A stretch of 64,000 nucleotides of DNA from Ailurus styani (GCA_002007465.1 LNAC01001225.1:1309-65308); one strand, 5' to 3'; shown: positions 11,155 to 22,720, counted from the stretch's first letter. Notes: generated from the sequence alone by a model not told the origin. Made by a program: numbers and translations.

Positions 11155-11610
11155 TTCAGAACAATTCTCCCCAAAATGTGCCACTTTGGCATATGAACAA
11201 TTTTCAGGTGATGGCACTCAAGACCCAGCAGACTCAAAAAAACCTTTTACCTCTCCCTTGAACTCCCTAAAATAATTTTAGATAGGGGGCCTGGCCCAGA
11301 AAGAATGCTATTTCCAAAAGATAACTTTTTAAACTGTATGGCAGGACAAACATATAATTACCAAACCTCTGCTTTTTTTATTATCTGTGAATCACCTCCT
11401 CCCCACTGAAGCCCAGACTCCTATCCCATTCCTTAGCAAGTAAGCCTCAATTGCCAGGCTCATCCCTGAGTCTCATATTCTTATGGGGCTCCCATATATT
11501 TATGTAATCAAATTTCTTTTTCTTCTGTCAATCTGTTTTATGTTAATTTGATTATTAGACCAACCAAAGAACCTATTAGGGTACAGTAAAAATTTTTTTC
11601 CTCCCCAACA
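11155..11610 (+). mobile_element. 5' LTR of the provirus
   Basis: Begins near GGTTCAGAACAATTCTCCCC and ends TTTCCTCCCCAACA. It shares GACCCAGCAGACTCAA, ATAATTACCAAA, CTTATGGGGC and TTAATTTGATTATTAGA with the right LTR. Confidence 0.72.
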
Positions 11611-14384
11611 GTTGGCATAATTGGCAGGATACTTTGCTGGCTTGACACTGCTTCCTGCTGCAGCAGAGAGATCTTCAGGTCTCTGACAAGTGCCAAAGAA
11701 GGTAAAAATTCTTACCTCATTAGTTTCCTGGATCTTTACCTGTAGAGTCAGGTAGAAATGAGTCAGGCAGAAAAAAAATTTTTTATTTTTCTAAATTTAG
11801 GTAGCAAGATGAAATATTTGTGAAACTATTTCCTTGGGTATAGCAACCCTGCTAAAGATTTGTTATGAGCACTCCTGATCTTACTGATCCTTTTCCTCCA
11901 GAGATGGTTGCTGTTTTCCTTTGTCTCTGTCCATTGCGTTGTTTGTCTTAGGGAGGAAAAACCATAAGGCAGAATGAAGGCACGGGCTCTATAAACCTGC
12001 TGTTGAAGGCAGCTTCATAGACTGGTGAGTTCATGGTTCTCACTAGACTGATACTTGTTTAGACAAATTTTACTGTGGATCCCCTATGTAAAAAACAGAT
12101 GGGGCTTTTCTTTTTTGTCTTATTCGATGTCCTAAGAGCTTGGCTGTTTGACCAGTGAGAATATTCTCTCTGGGCTCTGTCAGCTGGAAGGTGCACTTAC
12201 CAGGGTCCCTCTTAGTGACCAGTTGAATAGACTGGGTTTCCCAGACATGAAGTCACAAGCGGTACTCTCTTTGTTCAACTGTGCTGGCACAGTTAGGGGA
12301 AATGGTTATAAGGGGTCCCAATATAGAAGGGCCTTTGTTGTCTCAACCTTCATTGCCTCATTAGTGCTATTCCAGAAGCACCTGCCTATGTCACAAATTA
12401 GCAGGTGTGACTGGAGGTGTCTTGTGTTATTGGTGGGAACTGGAGACACTGTTTCTCCACTGTACTATCCTTACTGCCTGTGCAATGAACCCCTTTGTTT
12501 TCTCAGTCTAGGTCTGGGAGGGAGTTTTTTAGATCTTGTGAGGGCTACATCTTTTGCATTCTCTTGTGGTGCCTCTTCCATCCTTGGTTAAGCCATAAAA
12601 AGGCGTATTAATTGGAGTTGCTGTTCGGATTAATGAGAGCCTACTCGTCATTGGCCGGACAATGGATCCTTTGAATTGGCTATAGCTGAAAGAAGAAAAA
12701 TTTTTTTAGAGAGCTCTCATCCCAAACAACTATCTTACTTATGGAAGGACCAAATTAAATAGAGGACGCACAAAAATATAAGGGCTAGCCTGAGGAAGTC
12801 CCTTAATAGGATGAAAGAACAGAAGTTAGACTTGGACCAAAAATTAAATCCAACATAAATGTCCCTTTTCAAAATCCAGCCAGCCCCGTCAGCCTGTTTT
12901 GACATCTCTTTCCCTGTAAGATTTACAGAGAGCACTTTGGGCCTAATCTCCAGGCCCAAGTATACAGATTACTGTGTATAAACTGAAAGTCAGGAAGTGG
13001 ATTGAGCGAAAGCACCTGGGCTGGCAGTCGCTCTTGCTTTGCTGGGTTCTGTAATCTGGCTCTCCCGGCTTCAGGTCTTCCTATGCAATGTCCTTTCAGA
13101 TAGAGCCTAGACTCTCACTCAAAGAATTCATGTCTCCTGAGCAGCAGCAGATCCTTTATATTATAAAACCCTCTTCACCCCACTTTCAGAGGATCCCACT
13201 GAATTTAAAAAGGATTAATGGCTACTTACAACCCTACTCATAAGGAACTTGTTTGGATGCTAAGGGGTATTTCTTCCACCTATGATTATATTGTAGTTAT
13301 CAGACCAGCCAGATGACTCTCTGGGATATTCCCTCCAGAGGAAACAGATGACCAGAATTTCTCCTAGGCACTCCTACAAATGATTAGCTGAGGGTCAATA
13401 TTCAGGGGCTAATAGACTTTTCCCATAAAGTGAATCAATCCAAGGTTGGATTCCACACTCAAAAAAAAAGCCTTTGTTAACACTTTATACAGACTTTACA
13501 AAGGCAGATTGCATTAAACCCTGAAAATGTTTGTTGTTTGTCCTGGCTGAAAACTGAGAAGATAGTTAAAAGATTTTTTTTTCCTTCTTATGTAGTTCTG
13601 TAGTCAAAAGTTGGCCAGGTTGGAAGCTGATATTCAGCCTGATAGAAATTTTTTAAAGGCCTTCTCCCCTAAACTGAAGTAAAACTATGTACCCCGAGGG
13701 AAAGAAACAAATTGAGGATAATGCAGTTGGAGGGGTAGATCATCCTATGATGTCATTTATGTTGCAACCCAATTCCTTAAGGAATTAAAAGCAACTGTCC
13801 TTATTTTATAAATCCTTGCAGAACTAGAAACATGGCTCCAGGAACAATTCAAAGTCGATCTTTTCTTTTAACCATTCCCCAAACCTCCCCTCTTTATCTC
13901 AAAAGGCTTGGAAGTATTGTCTTCAAGAAATCAACATTTTTATTGGAGGAACTTGGATACGTTTTTTGTGCCTTTCTGATGAAGATTTTCTACACGCTTG
14001 TTCTCTAGAACCTAAGAGCCATTCTTCAAAATGCAAACTTTAGAAAGAAGTTTCTCAACAGAAGGAAAAAAAAAAAAAGAGGCGAGGGGAAGTATTGGAA
14101 ACTGGGCATAGGAAAAATCTCTGCAAATATTAGTAACTATATGATCTCTGTGTCCATCTGTATGTCTATGTATTTCTATTTGTGTATGTTTAGATGTGTA
14201 ATATTTTTCTGCCCCTGAATGTATTGCTAAAATTAATTTGTAAAGGAGCCCTATTTAATTGGCTTAAAATTAAGCACTTAAAAATTAAGCATTTCTAAAT
14301 GTCAGAAATTTAATAGAAAGTAACCCAAATGTTTCTAGAGTTCTGGTGATCTAGGATAATTTTAAGTAAATAAAAACTAGTTTA

Positions 14385-14583
14385 GGGGCACCTGGATGGC
14401 TCAGTTGGTTAAGCATCTGCCTTTGGCTCAGGTCATGATCTCAGGGTCCTGGGATGGAGCCCCGCATTGGGGGGTCCCTGCTCAGTGGGGAGTCTGCTTC
14501 TCCTTCTCCTTCTGCCCCCCCAACCACTTGTGCTATCTCTCTCAAATAAATAAATAAAATCTTACAAATAAAATAAAATAAAA
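14385..14583 (+). mobile_element. Can-SINE in ERV interior
   Basis: GGGGCACCTGGATGGCTCAG head and AAATAAATAAATAAAATCTT tail. Confidence 0.9.
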
Positions 14584-15699
14584 GCAAGTTTGTTGGTTGG
14601 TTTAATTAATACAGATGTGTCTTTAGTATTAAACATAATACTTTTATTCCACCTAGATTTACTAAAATTCATAGAAGCTCATGTTATCTCTGTTATAAAA
14701 TTTGTCAGTAAGAAAGGTAAGATGATGTTTAGCTGTTTAATAGCACGTGAAATTTTCATGACTAATGTAAACATAGCTGTAAAGAAAAAGTGAATTAAAT
14801 AGATGTAAGATAAAGATTTATAAATGAACTTGTCAGTAATATTTATGTTTTAAGGTATGTCTACTTAAATACTACCTCAAATCATTTTTGTAACTTTAAA
14901 ACATTCTGCTAAGTTAAATTAGGTGATACATAATCATTAAATATCTCGATAATTTCCAATTGAGAGAAAATATTGAACATTTATTTCTGGCCCTTCTGCC
15001 AAAATCTTCCATTGTGTTCAGCATCATGGGTCTCCTTAACATTTGCTAGATAGGATTCTAATTGATTCATGAATTTTGCCAATTACATCTTCAAATTTAC
15101 TCTGCTGAATTTTGTGGGCTTTTAAAAACACTATTACAGAGGAGATAAAGATATTTGGACCTGTTGGTAAACATGTGTCACATTGAAATATTATACTGTG
15201 AAGAAGCACATGCTTCAAGAAATTATGAAATGTATTAATAAATTTGCCATTGTAAAGTGTGCTGGTGTGACACAGTTCACAATTGCTTACTTTTTAGTTT
15301 TCACTAGGAATTAACGTTTCTAAAAGTTAAGAATTCTAATTAATATATATGATTAATGCTACAGAAACAACAAGGGAAACATCTTAAGTTAAATGTGTGT
15401 TTTGTTGAGGAAAAAGAAAAATTGTAAAAGATTTGTGGAGAAGGAATCTTTGGAAAGGAACTTTTTTATTTTCTTGGTATGGTCAGGGCTGTTGGAGATT
15501 GAAATAAATTTAATTAAGTGAATGAGCTCGAATATCAAAAGTAAGCTGATGCACAATTAAAATTTGTTTTTTTCTCTGTTAAAAGGGCAAAGTTTTCTGC
15601 TCTTGATAATAAGAGATTGTGAAAGAATTTTCTTTGCCCTTAAAATAATCTACCTAGAAAACAAAAATTCTATGTTTTGTGAAAATAATGTCCTGTGCC

Positions 15700-15925
15700 T
15701 GGGGTGCCTGGGGTGACTGGGTAGCTCAATCGGTTAAGCCTCGGGGTCTTGACTTCATCTAAGGTCATGATCTTGGGGTTGTGGGATTGAGCCCCTCGTG
15801 AGGCTCCATAATCAGCACAGAGTCTGCTTGGGATTCTCTCTTTCCCTCTCCTTCTGCCCCTCCCCCCCAATTTTTCTCGCTGTCACTGTCGCTCTCAAAT
15901 AATTAAATAAATAAATAATTTAAAA
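15700..15925 (+). mobile_element. Can-SINE in ERV interior, diverged
   Basis: A duplicated head (GGTGCCTGGGGTGACTGGGT) then GGTCATGATCTTGGGGTT and a (TAAA)n tail. It is older than most SINEs here. Confidence 0.8.
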
Positions 15926-15957
15926 AACCCACAGTGCCCTGTGCTTCACTTTATCTT

Positions 15958-16070
15958 TTTTTTTAAAGTTTATTTATTTAAGTAATCTCTGCACACAATG
16001 CAGGGCTCGAAGTCACAATCCCGAGATCAAGGGTGGCATGCTCTTCCTAAATGAGCCAGCTGGGCACCCC
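15958..16070 (-). mobile_element. Old short SINE (reverse)
   Basis: Poly-T then AAGTAATCTCTGCACACAAT and a terminal GAGCCAGCTGGGCACCCC. It lacks the CT-rich segment: an older SINEC type. Confidence 0.75.
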
Positions 16071-16330
16071 TCATTTTGTCTTAATTAGATCTTTGATTAC
16101 TTAAAAAAACTGAATCTTCTCCATATTAAAACTGCTAAGTTTTGCTAAAAACTACGTAATGTTCTGTATTTGCTTTTAAAATGTTTTATTGTTACTATGG
16201 TTAAATACATAATCGTTTCATAATGACCTGTGATCCTATTTAATCAAATGTTCAAACTCTTTGATATCTTTGACAAATCCCCATAATTCAAATTTTAGTC
16301 AAAGGCTTTTTGACTTAGAACTAACTTGGA

Positions 16331-16530
16331 GGGGGCGCCTGGGTGGCTCAGTCGTTAAGCGTCTGGCTGCAGCTCAGGTCATGATCCCAGGGTTCCAGGA
16401 TGGAGCCCGGAGTCAGGCTCCCTGCTCAGCGGAGAATCTGCTTCTGCCTCTGCCTCTGCCTGCCACTCTGTCTACTTGTGCTCTCTATCTCTCTGTCAAA
16501 TAAATAAATAAAATCTTAAAAAAAAAAAAA
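16331..16530 (+). mobile_element. Can-SINE in ERV interior
   Basis: GGGGCGCCTGGGTGGCTCAG head, (CTGCCT)n, CTACTTGTGCTCTCTATCTC and A-rich tail. Imperfect TSD around AGAACTRACTT. Confidence 0.9.
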
Positions 16531-17150
16531 GAACTGACTTTGAGGTAGGAGATATTCCAGATGATCCCTAGAGCATCTCAAAAGATTTGTTATCTCTCCT
16601 TATAAAAGAGAGATACAAAACTAATTAAGCTTATTTGGTATGTTAAATTACATAGGAAGTATTTTCAAATAAGTGACGATAAACCTCTCTAGGTTATACT
16701 GTGTGGGTGAATATTATTCATATAAGGGTTCTAGAAATTACATAAAATTTCTAAAATTCTGTTCTGTCCTTCTATAATAATTCTAGTTATGATCTTAAAA
16801 TGTTGTATGTCACAAAAACAACCCAATTTCCTTGTCAATTACATTATAATGATCTCTCATCAGCTCTTTAACCATGGGCACTTTGAAGTTTTTTGTTATT
16901 TATAGACAGTTATTGTTTTACCCTGATGCTTTTGCAAATGTGTTTCATTTTCAAGATTAATTGAAATGAATGACTAATACAGATTTCTGGTACTTTAAGA
17001 TTGTAAAACTGAACTGGGTAAGAATTTCCAGAATTAACAGGAAAAAAAAAACTGGACTCAAACAAAACAAGAATTAATTACATGGTATTACATGAACTAA
17101 ATAGGACAATTATAATTATTTATGAGTTTGTATTTAAAATATTGCTGATT

Positions 17151-17286
17151 CTTGGGGTGCCTGCCTGGCTCAGTGGGTAGAACATGTGACTCTTGATCTC
17201 AGCGTTATGAGTTCCAGTCCCATGTTGGGTGTAGCAGTTACTTAAAAATAAGTAAACAAAAAAACAAACAAACTTTAAAATAAAAG
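17151..17286 (+). mobile_element. Old short SINE, 15-bp TSD
   Basis: tRNA-like body with GTGACTCTTGATCTC and GAGTTCCAGTCCCATGTTGG, no CT-rich region. TSD AAAATATTGCTGATT at 17136-17150 and 17287-17301. Confidence 0.88.
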
Positions 17287-17875
17287 AAAATATTGCTGAT
17301 TTAAAAGTTTGTGCTTTCCAGATATAAGGGAATCTTTCCTCTCAAGCTAATGATGACTTATAGAAATTTGGTAAATTACCCTCTTATAAGTAGAGTTGAA
17401 ATATTTATGTTTTTCTCCCTACTGGATCCCTCCAGCATTCAGAAACTCTTAGTGAGTATTCTTATTTTCATGGCAATATGGTTATTGACATAAGTTCAAT
17501 AAGAATCTGTTCTCCTTGTAACAGGACACAATTGTTACAGGTTATGGGTATTATAGGTTATAATACTAAGCTTTAACTAAATGTTATATTTGAGAGAGAT
17601 ATAAATAAATTAAGATACAACCAGATAGCTTTTAGGGACTAAAGTTGACTCTATGGAGCCAATAAAGCCCATTGGAAAAATTGATATCTTGCTTATAGGG
17701 TTCCCAGGGCAGGTAAGAAAGGTTGCTTCCTGGCAGGCACAGGAATCTCAGGATATTTTGGGGACCTTGAGAAAAGAGGAATTCACCCAAATCTATAGGT
17801 ATTGCAGCAAATTCTTATGGTGAGTGCTTGGTGTGGCTTCTTAGCCTTAAGAGGCTTTTAAAAATTCAATCTTCA

Positions 17876-18058
17876 GGGGTGCCTGGGTGGCTCAGTGGGT
17901 TAAAGCCTTTGCCTTTGGCTCAGGTCATGATCTCAGGGTCCTGGGATCAAGCCCTGCATAGAGCCCTGCTCAGTGGGGAGCCTGCTTCCTCCTTTCTCTC
18001 TCTCTGCCTACTTGTGATCTCTCTCTCTCTGTCAAATAAATAAATAAAATCTTTATAA
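17876..18058 (+). mobile_element. Can-SINE, 16-bp TSD
   Basis: GGGTGCCTGGGTGGCTCAGT head and CTACTTGTGATCTCTCTCTC tail. TSD AAAAATTCAATCTTCA at 17860-17875 and 18059-18074. Confidence 0.93.
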
Positions 18059-18952
18059 AAAAATTCAATCTTCAACTCCTTATGAAAAGTTCCAGCCAAG
18101 CAGATTTTAAAGAGCCTATATGGTCAATCACTACCCTTGATGCACTTACGTAAATAATCCGGCCAACTTTATTGAAATGAGATTTAGTTTGCAAATGAAT
18201 GAGTCTTGCTTTGGTTATCTTTGATAAAAATGAGCAAAATTGTAGAGGGAAGTTATGTTTCAGTAATACACCTTTTTGGGTATATAAAATCCTAGCGCTA
18301 TTAATTGTCTTTGAGATTTTGTTTTCTCAAAAACTGGACTAGATCCTGCATTCTTCTAATTTACTCCAAAATTCACCTATAACTCCTCAAACTAACATTT
18401 CCAATTTTCTCCCACCCTTTTGACTTGGAATCATTGAGAACTAAAACTGCCCTTTTCCTGAAGCAATGCAAACTAATGCTGGACAACTTGATATAAATGT
18501 CAGAGAAATCACCACAACCATGCATGTATAGACAATTTTCATGCCTGCTGCTGTGTAGACCATTCAGAAAGACCACCAGAGACATTCAAACTGCAAATCG
18601 GGAAAATCTATCAGATTGTTTCTGCCTGCCCTCACTCTATCCAAAGATGCTTCAAGCTTGACGTCTAGAGATCTTGAACAGCTGCTTTCAGAATCCAGAA
18701 ACTAGGATTCTAATCGGCTCTAATTATTAACCTTTTTCTTTTTTTTCCCCATAGAAATGCCTCTTATTAAATATTTAATTGATTGCACCAAAGGCTTAAC
18801 TTTGGGAGCCCACCTGCATCACTATCTCTTGAATTGAGACACAGCTGCTTAAATGAATAGCCTATTCTCAGGACTGAGACCCTGGTTCATTGAGATGGAG
18901 CTTGATTTGTAGATTGTGAAACTTCTTGGTTTCAAATGTTTGAGGGAAGGGG

Positions 18953-19618
18953 TTCAGAATAAATTCCCCCAAATATGCTACTTAGACATGTGGACTATTT
19001 TCAGTGGACTATTTCAAGACCCAGCAGACTCAAGAAAAACTTTTACCTCTCCTTAAATTACCTAAAAGATTTTAGATAAAAGGCTTGGCTCAGAAAGAGA
19101 GCTTTTACCAAGGGATGCCTTTTTTTTCTGTGTGGCAGAATAAACATCTAATTACCAAATATCTGCTCTTCTTACTGTCCTGTGACTCACCCTCCTCCTC
19201 TTTGAAGCCCTAGACTCCTATTTCTTAGCTCAGGATGGCTTATGAGCCAGGTACATCCTTGAGTATCATAGTCTTATGGGGCCCCCATATGTAGATAATC
19301 AACTTTGTTTTTCTCTTGTTAATGTTGTTTTTTTTTTGAAAAAAATGTTTTTAGATTTTATTTATTTGTCAGAGAGAGAGGGAGAGAGCACAAGCTGGCA
19401 GAGAGACAGGCAGCCAGAAGCAGGCTCCCTGTTGAGCAAGGAGCCCGATGTGGGACTCGATCCCAGGACCCTGGGATGGTGACCTGAGCCGAAGGCAGAC
19501 ACCTAACCAACTGAGCCACCCAGATGTCCCTCTCTTGTTAATGTTTTATATTAATTTGATTATTAGAAACAGCCAAAGAATCCAGAATGGTTAAAGGAGA
19601 ACTTTTTCTTTCCTGACA
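18953..19618 (+). mobile_element. 3' LTR of the provirus (with SINE)
   Basis: About 447 bp once the minus-strand SINE and its duplication are removed, matching the 456-bp left LTR. Ends TTTCTTTCCTGACA. Confidence 0.72.
19327..19530 (-). mobile_element. Can-SINE in 3' LTR, 15-bp TSD
   Basis: Poly-T, GAGAGAGGGAGAGAGCACAA and GAGCCACCCAGATGTCCC. TSD TCTCTTGTTAATGTT at 19312-19326 and 19531-19545. Confidence 0.93.
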
Positions 19619-19924
19619 ATCTCAGGAGATACCATGCCTTTAACACAAATAATCAGCTTCAGCACCAGAACTTCAGAACCAGGGCCATTAGATTGTCGGG
19701 TATCTAGAGGAGGTTTCATGTATTTGTAAATTACATTATGTACAGAGAAAGGCTGGTTGGCTTCTTAATTTTCTGTTACTACAATTTCTTCTACCTCCCA
19801 CAGCTTACTGTCTTTACTGGTAAAAATTTTCACTATGTTGATAAGGACATTTTTTTTCAATCCATGTATTTTAATCTTTCAGACAGCTCTGTCTCAAAGA
19901 ACTTTGATGATATGTGTGCTCTGT

Positions 19925-20015
19925 GATACATTAGCCACTAGCCACATGTGGCTATTGAGCCTTTGAAATGTGTCTAGTGCAGCTGAGGAACTGATTTCTT
20001 ACTTTTTGCGAAAGA
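19925..20015 (+). mobile_element. hAT-type MITE fragment
   Basis: TTAGCCACTAGCCACATGTG, GGCTATTGAGC and GTGTCTAGTGCAGCTGAGGA match a common mammalian Charlie-related palindromic MITE. Half of the element is present. Confidence 0.6.
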
Positions 20016-20149
20016 AAAAATTATTCATGACACTTGTTGAAAATGATGAGTTAAGAAGACTTTATTCACAGTGAGGGGGGTCTATCGTAATAGGAATAGG
20101 GACCCCTGCAATGGGTTTTGCAGTGGGGGAGAGACTGAATTCAACTTTT

Positions 20150-20810
20150 TTTTCCTTCCAAATTTTTACTTAAATTCTAGTTCATATAATAATGTAAGAT
20201 TGGTTTCAGGAGAATTTAGTGATTCATTACTCACATATAGCTCCCAGTGCTCATCATAATAAGTGCCCTCCTTGGCAAACCATAAGAGACTCCTAACCTC
20301 ACAAAACAAACTGAGGGTTACTGGGGGGTGGGAGGGTAGGGATAGGGTGGATGGGTTATGGACGTTGGGGAGGGTCTGTGCTTCGGTAAATGCTGTGAAA
20401 GATGTAAGCTGGATGATTCACAGATCTGTACACCTTGGGCAAAGAATAAAAATAAAATTAAAAAAATAAATAAGTGCCCTCCTTAATACCCATCACCCAT
20501 TTAGCCCATCCCCCACCCACCTCTCTCCATCAGCCCAGTTTGTTCTCTATTGTTGAGTCTCTTAAGTTTTGCCTCACTCTTCTCATTTTCTCTTCCCACA
20601 ACATCATATTTTGTTTCCTAAATTCCACATATGAGTGAAATCATATGGTATACGTCTTTCTCTGACTGACTTACCTTAGCATAACACACTCTAGCTCCAT
20701 CCGTGCTGGTGCAAACGGCAAGATTTCATTCTTTTTGGTGGCTAATAGTCCATTGTATATCTATACCACATCTTTTTTATCCAACCATCACTTGGATTGA
20801 GCTCAACTTT
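20150..20810 (-). mobile_element. L1 3' fragment (target of a younger L1)
   Basis: Antisense L1 3'UTR/ORF2 end: CTCCCAGTGCTCATCATAAT, GTTTGTTCTCTATTGTTGAG, ACATATGAGTGAAATCATAT, on both sides of the insertion at 20274. Confidence 0.8.
20274..20468 (+). mobile_element. Severely 5'-truncated L1 insertion, 16-bp TSD
   Basis: Only the last about 190 bp of L1 (CATAAGAGACTCCTAACCTC to an A-rich tail). Perfect TSD AATAAGTGCCCTCCTT at 20258-20273 and 20469-20484. It inserted into another L1 in the opposite orientation. Confidence 0.93.
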
Positions 20811-20884
20811 GAATACAGATAGGGCAAGTGGAAATTTATAGCCAAGGTGCAAGGTGAGGGGTCAGTGGATAGAAAATTACTAAG

Positions 20885-21580
20885 AGGTATTACAAAACAA
20901 AATTCAATTGAGTAGATTTTAAAGATAATATTGGCTTTATTCAATGATTCATGAATTGGGCATCATCAAATCTAGCAGACAAATTATCTGAGGAGCTGTA
21001 TAAATTGAAAGACTTACAGGCAACAAGAGGGCAGGAACAAGTTACTTATATTAGGCAAAAAGGAGACTGGTTATTGCAAGGTCCCTTTCCTTCAGAGGAT
21101 GGCAGGGGTCTATCAACAGATTACCTAACTAGTGCTGTTCAGGTGACTCCTAATTGACTCATCTAAGATCCCATTTCTGGGAGAGCTGAAACAGTAATTA
21201 AGTGTAGGTCAGGTAACGGGGTTTAGCAAGGAACTCCATTTCAGGAGTGTTGTCTTGTTTTTAACACAAAACATCAGGGGCATTCTGACTAAACTGATCT
21301 ATTAGGATTCCTGCCGTAGGCAGGCCAGGGTGATCAGATAGCACCTGGGGAATAGCGGAAGTTGAGGAACCTGATTAAATATCGAGGGTGATCAGATATT
21401 GAGAATGGGGGATTCTGGATAGACTGACTTAGTAAGATTCTGGCTAAAATTAGACAATGCAGAGAATCATGGAAGTCCTAAAGTCAATGCCTAGTTGAAA
21501 AAGTGCTCAGAGGAAACTGAGTAGAATTTGTTCAAGGAGTGGATCTTTGTCATTTCATTTAATTTCAATTAAAATTTAAA
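20885..21580 (-). mobile_element. LTR-like repeat, copy B
   Basis: Longer copy of the repeat at 9471-9830, same orientation, with a better AATAAA (TTGAATAAAGCCAATATTAT on the minus strand). The tail AATTTCAATTAAAATTT also matches copy A. Together they bracket the provirus. Confidence 0.45.
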
Positions 21581-21584
21581 CATC

Positions 21585-21753
21585 CAGGTGCCTGCGTGGC
21601 TCAGTCCGTTAAGCCTCTGACTCTTGATTCAGGTCATGATCTCAGGGTCTTGGGATCAAGCCCCTCGTTGGGCTCTGTGCTCAGCAGGGGAGTCTTCTGG
21701 AGATTTTCTCTATCTCCCTCTGCCCCTCGCCCCCCTCTCTAAAATAATAAATA
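21585..21753 (+). mobile_element. Can-SINE (first of a tandem pair)
   Basis: CAGGTGCCTGCGTGGCTCAG head and AAAATAATAAATA tail that abuts the next SINE. Confidence 0.88.
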
Positions 21754-21952
21754 GGGGCGTCTGCCTGGCTTACTCGGTTAAGCCACCGCCTTCAGCTCAG
21801 GTCATAATCCCAGGGTCCTGGGATCCAGCCACATTGGGCTCCCTGCTCAGCGGGGAGTCTGTTTCTCCCTCTGCCGCTCCCCCTACTCATGCTGTCTCTC
21901 TCTCAAATGAGTAGGATCTTTGGAAAAAATAATAAATAAATATCTAAAAAGA
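21754..21952 (+). mobile_element. Can-SINE (second of a tandem pair)
   Basis: GGGGCGTCTGCCTGGCTTAC head directly after the A-rich tail of the previous SINE. Likely an insertion into that tail. Confidence 0.88.
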
Positions 21953-22462
21953 AAAAGAAAAGAAAATTTAAATGTCAATATTGGGTAGCACCGCTAAAAT
22001 TTTTCTAACTTTTCACACTCCTTAGGAAGATGACATAACAAGATACTACAAGCATATGGTTTACCAACAATGAACTATCTTAATCTGAAGAGAGAGGATT
22101 TCCATAACCAGCATGTTTGTGCTGTAAAATATTATTTGTTCTTATAGGTAACATTAATTTTTAATTTGCGTGACATTTACTTAACAGCATATATTCTCTA
22201 ACTCCTGGAGAGGCTGCCTTTCCTTCTGCTATAGTGGCTTATTTGGCACAAACCCCTCAGCCACACAAGAGCTGGCATCAGGGCTGGTTTATATTCTCTG
22301 AGGGAGCTGAGAAATTTGTTTCAAAACTGGACACAGGTCTCTAAACTGACCTAGATGATGTGTAAAATAAAATGAAAATACTGCATTAAGAAAAATAAGA
22401 CAAAGAGAAATGGGGCAGCAAGAGGGAAGGTCTTCCCAAGGGACTTTCTTGGTCCGCTCCAT
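21953..22462. other. Proximal upstream region of PTPN2
   Basis: Unique-looking AT-rich sequence leading into the CpG island. No gene or repeat recognised. Confidence 0.5.
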
Positions 22463-22471
22463 TTCTGGGAA
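22463..22471 (+). promoter_or_regulatory. STAT (GAS)-type site TTCTGGGAA
   Basis: Matches TTCNNNGAA and the stricter STAT5 form TTCYNRGAA, about 370 bp upstream of the ATG at the edge of the CpG island. TC-PTP is a JAK/STAT phosphatase, so a STAT site here would fit feedback control. One 9-mer match can easily be chance. Confidence 0.35.
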
Positions 22472-22623
22472 ACTCACGGTACTGTGTATCTCCTCCCTAG
22501 GCCACGCAAGTACAGGGAGCCGGCCCCCTAGTGCCCCACTTCCCCCACAGCAGCCTCTGGGTGGTCCCCTTGGCCCCGCCCTCTCTCCACCTGGGCGCCC
22601 TCTGGACCACGCCTCCTCCAAGC

Positions 22624-22633
22624 GCCCCGCCCC
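22624..22633 (-). promoter_or_regulatory. Inverted GC box GCCCCGCCCC
   Basis: Second Sp/KLF-type box in the opposite orientation, about 210 bp upstream of the ATG, inside the CpG island. Confidence 0.55.
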
Positions 22634-22670
22634 GTCGCCGTCCGACTTCAGGCGGCGCGAGTCGGCGCGC

Positions 22671-22676
22671 TGACGT
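22671..22676 (+). promoter_or_regulatory. CRE/ATF half-site TGACGT
   Basis: Half-site with sequence TGACGTCC, one base short of the full palindromic CRE core. It lies between the two GC boxes. Half-sites are common, so functional weight is modest. Confidence 0.35.
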
Positions 22677-22720
22677 CCGACGCTCCAGGTACTTTCCCCG
22701 CGGCCGGCCGGGCCCGGCGT

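Larger units (their letters stand above)
11611..18952 (+). pseudogene. ERV interior, non-coding remnant
   Basis: AT-rich interior with stops in all frames. Segments such as 12148-12591 stay open for 147 codons, but the product resembles no retroviral protein I know. The right part (about 17300-18900) has the position expected of env. Six SINEs are inserted in it. Confidence 0.5.
11155..19618 (+). mobile_element. Decayed endogenous retrovirus with both LTRs
   Basis: Two homologous direct repeats of about 450 bp bound an interior of about 7.3 kb (about 6 kb without SINEs). A purine run TGAGGGAAGGGG immediately precedes the right repeat, as a polypurine tract should, and fixes + orientation. 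TTGGCATAATTGGCAGGAT follows the left repeat where a primer-binding site is expected, but its tRNA is not identifiable. No gag, pol or env frame survives; the longest interior frames are short and unrecognised. By eye the LTRs are about three-quarters to four-fifths identical, so the insertion is old. Class I (ERV1-like) is my inference. The flanking TSD is not recognisable. Confidence 0.7.

Noticed and set aside
12148..12591. 147-codon open frame inside the endogenous retrovirus
   Set aside because: No gag, protease, pol or env feature recognisable; it sits in the leader region and is likely open by chance.
17151..17286. tRNA-like body considered as a tRNA gene
   Set aside because: It has a TSD and A-rich tail and lacks a foldable cloverleaf with intact arms; it is a tRNA-derived SINE. 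The same applies to the other SINE heads.
21624..21914. 96-codon frame across the tandem SINEs, and many similar frames with PLPSAQVMISGSWD-like products
   Set aside because: These are conceptual translations of the SINE body, recurring wherever a SINE lies.
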